Source: Tritrichomonas musculus
Taxonomy: Eukaryota; Parabasalia; Tritrichomonadida; Tritrichomonadidae
NCBI GenBank assembly: GCA_039105265.1
Contig: JAPFFF010000005.1
Location: forward strand, 3,519,501-3,583,500
DNA: 64,000 nt
Direction of reading: 5' to 3'
In this document: positions 11,978 to 21,119 of the stretch, one piece after another
Numbering within the stretch: the first letter of the stretch is position 1
Layout of the letters: every line of letters begins with the position of its first letter
Made by a program: the position numbers and the translations under genes
The notes under the pieces: model-generated
The model's input: only the letters and a program-made list of their open reading frames with translations
Databases searched by the model: none
Told to the model about the DNA's origin: nothing

Positions 11978-12859
11978 TCTCAATGCTTTGAATTTTTTTG
12001 AATGTATATCACAACTATTTGTGTTAAATCTCATGATTTTTATTATTCAAGATTTCTCTGGATTTTTCTGAGAATGGTGAAAAATACAAAGATATACAAA
12101 GCATAAAAAATATGATTTTGTTTTCTTATAGAATTTTTTTATAATTATTTCTTTATATCTTGATTAAATGTTTATAATTTTTTAATTTTATTCTGAATTT
12201 ATATTTTCCATATGAATACTTAATTGTGTATTCAGTAATTCTTCAGATGTCATGTAATTTTTGGAACCCATAGAAGAATTTCATATGGAAAAACACCCTT
12301 TCCACTGGGAGCTCAGTACACAGCATGTTTATTATTCTAATGGCAATTTGAGACAGGAATTCCATTTCTTCAATATTTCAAAAAAATTCCAATATCTGAA
12401 AAGGATCAGAAAAAGAGAAATCTTCATAATTTATATACATATTTATTTGGTGTTCTAATGTATCTTTATCAAATTAATATTTATAATTATTATATTTGAA
12501 GATATATTCACGAATTGCATTTAAAAGTTTTTGTGAACACACCTAATTGATAAATATGTTTGTAATTGAACCAAATTCAGTTTTTAAATCTAATATTTTT
12601 TTATTCATTTTTGAAATGGTATCTATAAAAAGTTTTAGAATGCGAATAAAAACATCTCTCTTTTAAAAGACATGACTTTTCTTTCTTAAAGCAAAACGGA
12701 CAATAACTTTCATACGTTTCATCATCTATTGTTTGATTGAAATAAACCACCCCATAACTTGCTAAATGACGAACTTTATGTTATATTCTGAATAATCTTT
12801 TTCATATCAAAATCTTGTAAAAGTTCTAGTAAAATTGTTTTTATTAACTGAATTTATTT
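11978..12859. other. AT-rich spacer
   Basis: No supported gene. A plus-strand frame at 12261-12458 has mixed composition in its first half (EEFHMEKHPFHWELSTQHVYY) and then turns into A/T noise; it may be a gene scrap, but it matches nothing I recognise. Confidence 0.4.
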
Positions 12860-13345
12860 TTATTCTTCTTCTCGTTTCCATTTGTCATCAGAAAAATCAA
12901 TGTCTTCATCATCAACTAAAAGTTCATTCAATTTCGGTATATCCCATGATGATCTAATTGCATTTTCACTGAGTTAATTCAATACCTCTTTCATTTCTTT
13001 AAAAATTGATTTCAATCTTTTATCATCTGTTGAATACCCATCGACTGTGTATTCATTAGCTTTATTTTCATCGACTGTAAATTCATCCGCTGCATGTTCA
13101 TCGCCTGCGAGTTCATCGATTCCATGCTTTTCTGCTACATATTTATTGGTAGTATTGTGTTGATATCTACACCATCTTGAGAAAACAATAATCGAGCAAT
13201 TTCATAATGGCCTAATTTTGAAGCTTCAATCACTACAAATTTTTAACACTATTCAAACGAATCACTTCGCATAAAAATTTTTCTGGAACATCTTTTTTGA
13301 TTTTCTGAATAAAATTAACATTTTTTAAAGCTGAATTTGTGTTTT
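12860..13345 (-). pseudogene. Ankyrin-repeat protein, C-terminal relic
   Basis: Read on the minus strand, the segment KFLCEVIRLNSVKN is followed after a frame change near 13240 by EASKLGHYEIARLLFSQDG and VDIN, a textbook ankyrin repeat of the kind that ends the large trichomonad ankyrin (DUF3447-type) families. Downstream is an acidic repeat tail (DEFTVDENKANEYTVDG), an in-frame stop at 12974-12976, then LSENAIRSSWDIPKLNELL and the natural-looking end KREEE-stop at 12860-12862. At least two disabling changes and loss of the N-terminus mark it as a pseudogene. Confidence 0.7.
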
Positions 13346-13659
13346 GTTATTTATTAATGAACTTTTCACAGAAAAATGACCAGATTTCTAGCGAAAAATA
13401 TTCTGTGAAAATAAAGGGACTCGGTATGTGTATACCAAATCCAAAAAAATCTTGTTAATATGTTTTAAATTGATTAAAAAAAATTTATTCCTTTTTCCAA
13501 AATTTTTTCTTCTTCTTTCAAATTTATCATGTAACAGAAATTGTAAATATATATATATATATATATTGGATAGAAATATTGTGAAGAACGATCAAATAAT
13601 TTATTCAATCGGAGAAACTCTCTTATGATTTTGATACATTAGGTAATGCCTTTATTTTT

Positions 13660-14210
13660 TATTCAGAAATTCTCCAAAAAGTGACAGATCCAAATGAATT
13701 CCAGATTAGGGATAATTTACTTTCAAAAGTAGGGCAAAAATTCGAGAGTGGCATTATTTTGATCGATGATAAAAAAAGAAGGAAAGAAGTCTCAATGCTT
13801 GAGCGGGCAGAAATTTTACAGCCATCAACCACAAATTCTATAGAGGCTTCAACGGCCAATTAAACAGTCAAATTCCTCGTCGTAAATCTTTTTGGAATTC
13901 ATGATACCGTATTTGTAAAATTTTTTTGAGGAAGAATAATTCAATCAATGATTTGATAAATTACTCATATGGAAAAAAGCAAACCGTAGGAATTGAAAAT
14001 TGAAACGAAGAAAGAAATTGCCTTTGTGGACAAAAGATACTTTTATCTTCAATTTTAGATATAAATTTCCAATGCGTTCACAGGATATTTATCAGCGAAG
14101 AGTTTCCTGAATGCCCAACTCTAGATATCCAATTTAAACCACATTGGGATGAACTAATAGTTGAAACAATTGACAACGAAGATAACATAACACTAGAAAA
14201 AGTTTAAAAA
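13660..14210 (+). pseudogene. Relic of a MULE-type transposase C-terminus
   Basis: The frame at 13681-13860 reads LERAEILQPSTTNSIEAS. A neighbouring frame over the same bases continues as GFNGQLNSQIPRRKSFWNS. Together these resemble the region around the catalytic Glu of MULE transposases (pattern N-x-x-E-G-F-H-x-x-L). A frameshift at about 13845 separates the halves. Further coding-like sequence (around 14070-14206, ending LEKV-stop) follows in another frame. The superfamily call is moderate; it is broken by several indels. Confidence 0.45.
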
Positions 14211-14689
14211 ATGAACTTTTTGATAAGTTATATATAATTCAAACCATCATATGATAATAAGTTGAAAGATGATGAAAACTTGTTTGTTAACAACAAACCA
14301 AGCTTTATTTTCAATATTATACATAATGGAATTGAATATTTCAATGAATTAACAAAAAAATAATTAATAAATTCAGGAATGGACAAACAAAATCATCAAT
14401 TAACTTTCTGAATTTTTTGATTAATGATCAATAAGCAAAAAATGCTTTAACCGAAAAACATGATATAACAGACTTAGAAGATTCTTTAAATAGAGAGATT
14501 ATATAAACCTTAAATTCAGAAAATATTTTATACTTCTTGAAAAGGTTAATTTAAGGTTTAAATTTCTTTGCTCAATTTCAAACTTGTCATATTTTGAAAT
14601 CGTTTGCTCAATTTCAAACTTGTTCGCAACACCCATCACAAATAGCTGCATGACAAAGGTGCATTGAGCAGGTAGATTCAATAATATAA

Positions 14690-15171
14690 TATCAAGAAGT
14701 TTTAATCACAATGTCCAAAAAGCATTTTGCTTAGAATTATGGTTATCTGTGATCAAAAAGATAGATTTGTTTCTCAAATCTTGGTTCAATGTTTGGTGAT
14801 AATGCCAAATTGTGGCAATAAAGTAGAGGGCGAATACCTAGATTAAATTTCTGGACACCCCACCTTATAAATCTTATAATTCTTGAAGAATATTCTGTAG
14901 ATACTTCAAAATTATGTGGATCAGTTGGTGAAACTACGGCTGTATCATGATATTTTCGGTTCAAAACTAACGATTTGAATTTGGTTGATGATGGTGAAGA
15001 AGTATAATCACAATTAAAAAGTATTTTTATCAATATTTTCTAATAATTCTTTGAACTTTGAAAAACAATTGTTAACATTAATTTTATTACAACATTCTTG
15101 TCTAACTCTTTCCAACCTGTCATTTGTTTTGAAATTTATATTGTTTTTATTACAAAATGAATAAAACTATA
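14690..15171 (-). pseudogene. Decayed minus-strand coding fragment, left of the mariner
   Basis: A 96-codon minus-strand frame (14743-15033) has mixed, gene-like composition (for example SEYSSRIIRFIRWGVQKF-like content with Trp, His and Pro). Coding-like sequence continues toward the mariner insertion at 15171 but with stops. A second minus-strand fragment begins immediately beyond the mariner at 20606. The simplest view is that the mariner inserted in a gene or element that has since decayed. Family unknown. Confidence 0.35.
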
Positions 15172-15228
15172 GGGTGCCCAAAAAGTCCATTTAATTGATA
15201 TTTTTTAGTGTTTATCAAATGATAGATA

Positions 15229-15238
15229 TTATTTAATA
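15229..15238 (+). repeat. Target-site duplication of element B, left copy
   Basis: TTATTTAATA sits immediately before the left end of element B and recurs exactly at 19391-19400 immediately after its right end. A perfect 10-bp duplication is typical of MULE-type insertion (8-11 bp) and shows that B entered mariner A. Confidence 0.85.
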
Positions 15239-15324
15239 GAGGTACGGGCGCATAAAAAAAATTATTTCTTTTTGATATTTAGTATTTTAATTTTACATAT
15301 ATATGCAATTATTTTTGTATTATA

Positions 15325-17185
15325 TAGGCCATTCAATAAGTTCGTAACTTCTACTTTTTAGAAAGTTGAAATGATTATTCAAATAATAAATATAATAATT
15401 ATAATATATGAACGATACTCTATATTTTGCTAAAATAGTTTGCTATTATAACTAATATTCACTGAGTTGTTGTGTGTTTAAAATTTATTACTTTTAAATT
15501 TTCATTTTTTGGAATATCAAAGGAGGTATAAAAATATTTAGTTCAAATCATATGAATTATAAAAAAAATTATCAAATAGATATATTTTTGGAAACATTCC
15601 AAATTATGTTTATCCAAACATAAAAATTATATATGGCTCAATATGCATACGTTATGATCCGTTAAAGTACGTTAAGCCTTACTTTTTCAAAAGAATCTAT
15701 GGTTTGAAGCCTTATTCAAAAGATTCATAAAAAAAAAAAAAAAAATATTAATTAATAAGACATTGATTTAATACATATGTATATAAAAAATCAATGAAAA
15801 GTAATTGTTATATATTTCTAAATATAAAAGGGGTCGACTCTCTCAAATTTTTTTTGATTGAAAAATAATAATATCTTAAAAATTAAATATTCTTTCTATT
15901 TAATAAATTCTTAAATCAATATCTGATAAAATCTATATTAATTTAATATATCTTATAAAACAAAATATTTGCTATTTATTCTATTAATCATTAAAATAAG
16001 TGTTTTTATTATGATATTTGAGGCTTTTTCTTAAATGATTTATTATTTACATTATTTATATATAACTTGAAATATAATAATAATTTATAACAAATTATAT
16101 TATTGATATTCAAGAAATTATTGTTTTTTATAAATAAAAATTTTGAATTAATAATTGAATAAAATGCTAGTTTTTGAAAAAATTATTTTGATAATATCTG
16201 AATTTTGAAAATATATTATATTTATTAACAAATACTTATTATTTGGATAATATATTATTTATATCATCATATTAATGATAATATATTTATTATATATAAT
16301 ATAAATTATATATATATTATTATAAAATATTAATTTACATTTTTACTCAGTTTATATGTATATCACAATTGAGAATTAATTATAATAACGTATTTATTCA
16401 ATTTTATTTTTCATAAATAAATTTATCTTACATGATATTTAATTAATTACTTTTTAATTAATTTAAAAGATGTAAAATAAAATATAAAAAAAGAATATAT
16501 GACATAAATGTTACAAAATATTTATATATTTGGATATTTACAAATTCCCAAAATCTCTTTGAATGGTGGAAATTAGATAAGAACTCAAAAATATTTTCCC
16601 CTTTCAAAAGTTAAACTTTTTCTGTTTTTATTTTTTTAGTGAAATATCTCTATTTTGGCTAATAGAATCGGCTTCATATTTAAAATTGCATCATGTTATT
16701 GATAATGCCAATATTATTTATTAATAATTTTTTATAATTTTAAAATTTGATAACCGCCAAAGGTCGAACCCTTTTCTAAATATATATATATATTCAAATT
16801 TTTGAAAAAAAAAAAATAGCCAAAAAAGTTCAAAATCATTGAATTTTTTTATTGAAACATTTTTATTTAGATATTTTCAAAACCATTGGTTAATGATTCA
16901 TCAATTTTATAATTAATTATAATAATAGTGCATGCATATTACCTATATCAATATTCGGATAAATGAAAAGTATTTCATGCATTGAGTAAATACCACAAAA
17001 ATTCAATAATCATTTTTCAGCCTAAAACTGAAAAAAATCTCTTAAAAGTACTGAATAATAAATTAAACAAAAATCGAAAATAATAAATATATAGATATTG
17101 ATGAAATGCTTATATATATATAAATATTTTATATCATATCTACATGTGGAAAAAAGTGCCAGTTACGAACTTATTGAATGACCTA
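15325..17185. mobile_element. Element C, mariner-type, non-coding, nested in B
   Basis: Left end after TA: TAGGCCATTCAATAAGTTCG then TAACT. The right end, reverse-complemented: TAGGTCATTCAATAAGTTCG then TAACT, followed by TA. The 25-bp inverted repeats differ at one position, so the element is young or its ends are constrained. The 1.86-kb interior is extremely A/T-rich with no transposase. Inside, AAAAGGGGTCGAC (about 15829) faces GTCGAACCCTTTTC (about 16762), suggesting a further nested element of about 0.95 kb. Confidence 0.75.
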
Positions 17186-17735
17186 TACATTGTTGAATTT
17201 TGTTCCACGGATTCAGCTATAAAATCAATTTTATTTTTCATAAAAATTTGAATGGTTTATATATATTTCTCACAAATTTATTTTGTAACTTAATGCTGAA
17301 TTCAAGGAAGTTCAATAATAAATATAGTGATTAATTTCGTTATATAAACGTATAAAATATGAATATATCTATATAACGAAATTATATAACGAAAATATTT
17401 ACCTCTAATCACAATTTTTACGAGATTTATATTCATCTTATTATTTGATTAATTCAAAAATTATTTTAAATGATATATTTAAAAAATTTCAATATAATTA
17501 TCTGCTTTTATGACAATATGATAAATGATATTAGTTTTCTTCATCATTTTAGTTGAAATTTGTAATTGAATGGTTTATTTTTTAACGTACGAAAAAACAA
17601 TTCAAATAAAAAGAGTGAATCCTAGCTGAATTGGTGGAGCACTTTTTTGATATATCATCAAGCATCAAATGATACAATAAATGAACATGTTTTTGAAAAT
17701 CAAACATTAATATATATTAAATTATTGGTGATATA

Positions 17736-19090
17736 AAGTCAAATATAAAACGATAATCCACTTAATAACGATTTTATTTTCAATTCTTCTCAAAAAGTGG
17801 ATGAAAATGGATTATCGTTTAATATTAACAAAAAATCAAAAAATATAAAAGTATTATAAAAAAAAATCTATTTTTTTAATATTTTGTTGGAAATCCTTCA
17901 TTTTCAATGACGGCCTGAAGACGAGAAGGAACTGAATCAATTAATTTGTCAATCAACGCAATATCAATGTTTTCCCAAACATCAAAAATACATTCAATCA
18001 ATTGTTCTTCGGTTTTTGGATTTAATTCTTCTTTTAAGTATACTCCAGAGATTCTCGATTGGATTAATGTCTGGAGAGTTGCTTGGCCAAACCTCCATGA
18101 CATTACAATAATCTTTGAGGTAGATGATGGTTGATTCAGCGGTGTGTGAAGTGGTTCCGTCTTGCATTAAGGTCCATTGAAAAGGGCTATCATCTTTGTT
18201 CATTCCTGATATCAAACCACTATCATCAATACATTCGTCTACATTTGAATCACCATTGATCGATCCTTTTATTGTAATCAATGGTGTACAGTATTTTTTT
18301 GATATTCCTCCGAATACCATTATTTTCTTATTGAACTTATTTGTAGCATGAAATATATCAGGTGAACTTTCTCCGCGACGACGCCAAATCCATCTACTAG
18401 ATGAATCAAGTTCAAAGCTTGATTCATCAGTGAAGATAACACTGCTCCAATCAGTTTCATTTTCGATATGATGTTGGCAAAATTCAACTCTTACTTTCCG
18501 TTGAACTTTTGTTGTAAGAAACGTATGAATAGGTGGAATGAAATTAAACTTTAAGTCATGTCTCACACTGTTTACCAAGAAAGATGATATTGGTCTAAGG
18601 TTTGGATTTTCCGAGATTATGGATGCAATTGTTTTGTCGCTCATTCTTCTATTTGAGAGTGTTAGATTGAGAATTTCATTTCTGATTTCATCTGTTTTTT
18701 TTTGTTGGAGCTCCTATTTTTTGATCAAGCTCGAATATATTTTCATTATTTTCTAATTGGTCACGTATTTTTCTTATGAAAGAACTACTATGGCCCGTCT
18801 CTCTTGATATTTCTGAAATATTTTTGGTTTTGTTGAGCCACATCATCACATCAAGGCGAGCTTGAACCTTTGATTGGGGCATTGTACCGTTCATTGTAAA
18901 AGTGAAATGAAATGATAATTTGAATTAAAAACAATAAAAAAGCAATGCATATTCAAAAAATTTCACCAATTATATTTTTTAAGGTGAATTTCTAATATTG
19001 AATTATTTTAACATATGAATTAAAAATTGAATGAAAAGCATTTTACCTATTAAGGCCAAAATAAATGGATTATCGTTTTATTTTTGACTT
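17736..19090 (-). mobile_element. Element D, Tc1-type transposon nested in B
   Basis: Both ends read AAGTCAAA(A/T)ATAAAACGATA followed by ATCCA, bounded by TA at 17734-17735 and 19091-19092. The left side also has an inner inverted copy of the end motif (TGGATTATCGTTTAA, about 17808-17822), recalling the double-site ends of Tc1-like elements. At 1355 bp, with a minus-strand D,D34E transposase carrying only a couple of frame changes, this is a recently active Tc1 element. Confidence 0.85.
17876..18894 (-). pseudogene. Tc1-like D,D34E transposase with two frame shifts
   Basis: Three overlapping pieces on the minus strand make up one transposase. The N-terminal helix-turn-helix piece (18894-18688, begins MNGTMPQSKVQARLDV) contains SEISRETGHSSSFIRKIRDQ. 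The central piece (to 17994) has the catalytic residues in IFTDESSFEL, MQDGTTSH and SPDINPIENLW; exactly 34 residues separate the second Asp from the Glu, as in Tc1. The C-terminal piece ends in VENEGF-like sequence at 17876. The first shift falls in a run of nine A at about 18696-18704 (coding strand), the second near 18000. Otherwise the protein is full length at about 340 residues. It may be inactive or a sequencing artefact may contribute at the homopolymer. Confidence 0.85.
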
Positions 19091-19518
19091 TAGATTTTTT
19101 TCTTTTATTTTTCATTAATCATTTGAGTTATGGCTTATGAAATGCAATTAAATATAAACAACTAATAATAATAAATATGAATTGATACTTCATTCCTACA
19201 TAATACAAATAGGATATGAATTATGATCATTGTAAAATATAATATCATCTCTTTCATATCAGCTGAAAATTCCAATTGGTTAGCATAAATATAACGATAT
19301 ACACTGCAATAACAATAATCAGTAATATGAAATGATAAAATCAAGTTTCAGTATTCAAAAAGTTTGATGTGAAGTGAGCACCCGTACCTCTTATTTAATA
19401 GTAATATATTATTGAAATGTTTGTGCTTTACCTCTTTTTAAAAAAACTACAGTCCAGCATGAAAATTATCTATTTTTTTAGACGTTGAAATATATGTACG
19501 TTTATATTATCATTTTTT

Positions 19519-20536
19519 TTGGAAGTAGAATTCTGTGCAGTAATACATTTTTGCTATCTCAGAAACTTAATGCCTTTAAAAATTTTTCTCGAAATAAAGA
19601 CAGCATATAATGAAGCAACCCCTGCTATGACAACAATATATAAATGGTACGATCGTTTTGCTAAAAGACGAAAAACTCTTGATGATGAACCAAGGAGTGG
19701 CAAACCAGTTAACATTGAAAATGGGCCTTAAAATTTAAACGTACTGGCTGAGCAACCATTTATTTCTGCAAGATACATAGATGACATCCTTTCATTACCA
19801 AAAAGTACAGTTTGCTATAAACTGATACACGAATTAAATTACCAAAAAATAAGTTTTCTTTTGGTTCCTTATGAATTGAGCCAAGAAAATAAAAAAGCAC
19901 AGGTTGAAAAGTGTCACACTCTTCTTGCAATATTGGAATCAAACTCTATATCATGGATAAACATCGTTACAGCGGATGAATGATAGATTTATCATTCGAA
20001 TTGTTATGACTTACAATGGCTTCCTAGAGGTTCTGCTAGGCCAGAGAAACCAAGACGAATGATATCTTAGAAAGAAGCAATGTTTTCCATTTTTTTTAGG
20101 TAAAGAGGATTTTTAGTTAAAAAAATACTTCTATAAGGAAAAATTTAATTTAGATTTTATGATTCAATGCATATTACTCGAATTATCTTCGAAATTCCAA
20201 AAATTCAGACTAAAAAACGGTGTATCGGGCGTTTATTTGCATATGGACAATGCTCCATATCACAATTCTCAAATAACATCTCAAAAAATCAATGATCTTC
20301 AAATGAAAAGACTTGATCATCCAGCATACTCACCTGATATTACTATGTGTGATTTTTTATTATTTGGTAAAACGAAAGATCATTTGAAAGGAAAATGCCT
20401 TTCAACAGAAAAGGAACATTTTGATGAAGTGCGACAATTATTAAAATCAATTGAAAAAATTGAAATTCAAGCTTTGTACGAAGAATGGATTCGGATACTA
20501 CATATTGTAATTGAAAGTGGGGTTATATATAAATAA
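19519..20536 (+). pseudogene. Mariner D,D34D transposase, decayed
   Basis: The N-terminal part (19519-19731) reads VEFCAVIHFCYLRNLMP and continues to TLDDEPRSGKPV, matching the mariner HTH_48 region and linker. There is no ATG at the expected start, where a TTG stands. The middle part is broken by several stops; WLPRGSARPEKPRR corresponds to the usual mariner block after the first catalytic Asp (TADE). The last part (20159-20536) is open and holds HMDNAPYH and YSPDITMCDFLLF, with 34 residues between the two Asp residues. It belongs to element A, the oldest layer of the nest. Confidence 0.85.
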
Positions 20537-20607
20537 ATAAAAATTTTAGCGCAAACTTTTTTATTCATTTTAAAAAAGTTATTACACGTACTTTTTTGGG
20601 CACCTTA

Positions 20608-20950
20608 TATCTGAAAGAGTATTTTGATGCAACTTATCAATAGTGTCTAAATATCTCTTGCATAAAATCATTCTCTGAGCACAAAAGTTTGCAATTCTAA
20701 TATCTCTTAAATAGTAATTTTCTGGTAGCTCATAAATAAAGATAATTCCTTCTTTGGTACTGATGCAATTCAAAAGAATATTGGAAATAAATCATACCAA
20801 AATAATCCAGATGACTATCAAGATAAATGGCTAAGAAGATTAAATTTTAAAAATGTATGGGATAGACATTCATGCAAAGTTTATTCATCAATAGCGGAAC
20901 AGTCAAATAAGTATTATTTAGGCAACAGTCAAATATATTTTAATAAGGAT
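20608..20950. pseudogene. Coding-like fragments right of mariner A, both strands
   Basis: A minus-strand frame (20582-20773) contains STKEGIIFIYELPENYYLRD and runs up to the mariner end, possibly continuing the fragment on the other side of the insertion. On the plus strand a longer frame without a Met, from about 20724, reads NPDDYQDKWLRRLNFKNVWD and runs on to about 20950, where GGGCA-type repeats begin. Only one of the two frames can be genuine. No family is recognised. Confidence 0.3.
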
Positions 20951-21012
20951 GTTGCCCACTGCCCAATTATGCATGGCATAAAAAAAATCTGCCCTGCCCA
21001 CATGGGCAATGC
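20950..21012. repeat. GGGCA/TGCCC repeat cluster, left
   Basis: TTGCCCACTGCCC, CTGCCCTGCCC and ACATGGGCAATGC occur within 60 bp in otherwise A/T-rich DNA. Matching motifs recur at 23505-23640, on the far side of pogo element E. This suggests one GC-motif MITE of about 360 bp that was split by E. Confidence 0.45.
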
Positions 21013-21119
21013 ATTTTTTTATATAAATATATTAAATTTTTTTGCATTAATAATGTGTATAAATTTCACTTTTAAATATTTTTTTAATTAAAAAAAAAAT
21101 ATCTAAATTTTATATTATA

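Larger units (their letters stand above)
15239..19390. mobile_element. Element B, non-autonomous, inside mariner A (MULE-like ends)
   Basis: The left end GAGGTACGGGCGC and the reverse complement of the right end GAGGTACGGGTGC form a 13-bp inverted repeat with one mismatch, bordered by the perfect 10-bp duplication TTATTTAATA. Its own sequence (about 15239-15324, 17186-17735 and 19091-19390, roughly 0.94 kb) has no coding capacity. Two other elements, C and D, lie inside it. The target duplication length suggests a non-autonomous MULE-like element, but the short ends are unfamiliar. Confidence 0.75.
15172..20605 (+). mobile_element. Mariner element A (Mos-like), split by a nested insertion
   Basis: The left end GGGTGCCCAAAAAGT follows TA (15170-15171). 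The right end, reverse-complemented, reads AGGTGCCCAAAAAAGT and is followed by TA (20606-20607). Without the nested element B (15239-19390) and its duplicated 10 bp, the unit is about 1272 bp, the usual length of a mariner. Its decayed D,D34D transposase lies at 19519-20536. It is an old copy with several breaks and no longer autonomous. Confidence 0.85.

Noticed and set aside
16755-16775. tRNA T-arm-like GGTCGAACCC
   Set aside because: No cloverleaf can be drawn around it; it is better explained as part of an inverted pair inside element C.
17623-17642. tRNA-like or SINE box A (TAGCTGAATTGGTGGAGCAC)
   Set aside because: It matches a D-arm well, but no anticodon stem, T arm or box B follows, and it lies inside element B.
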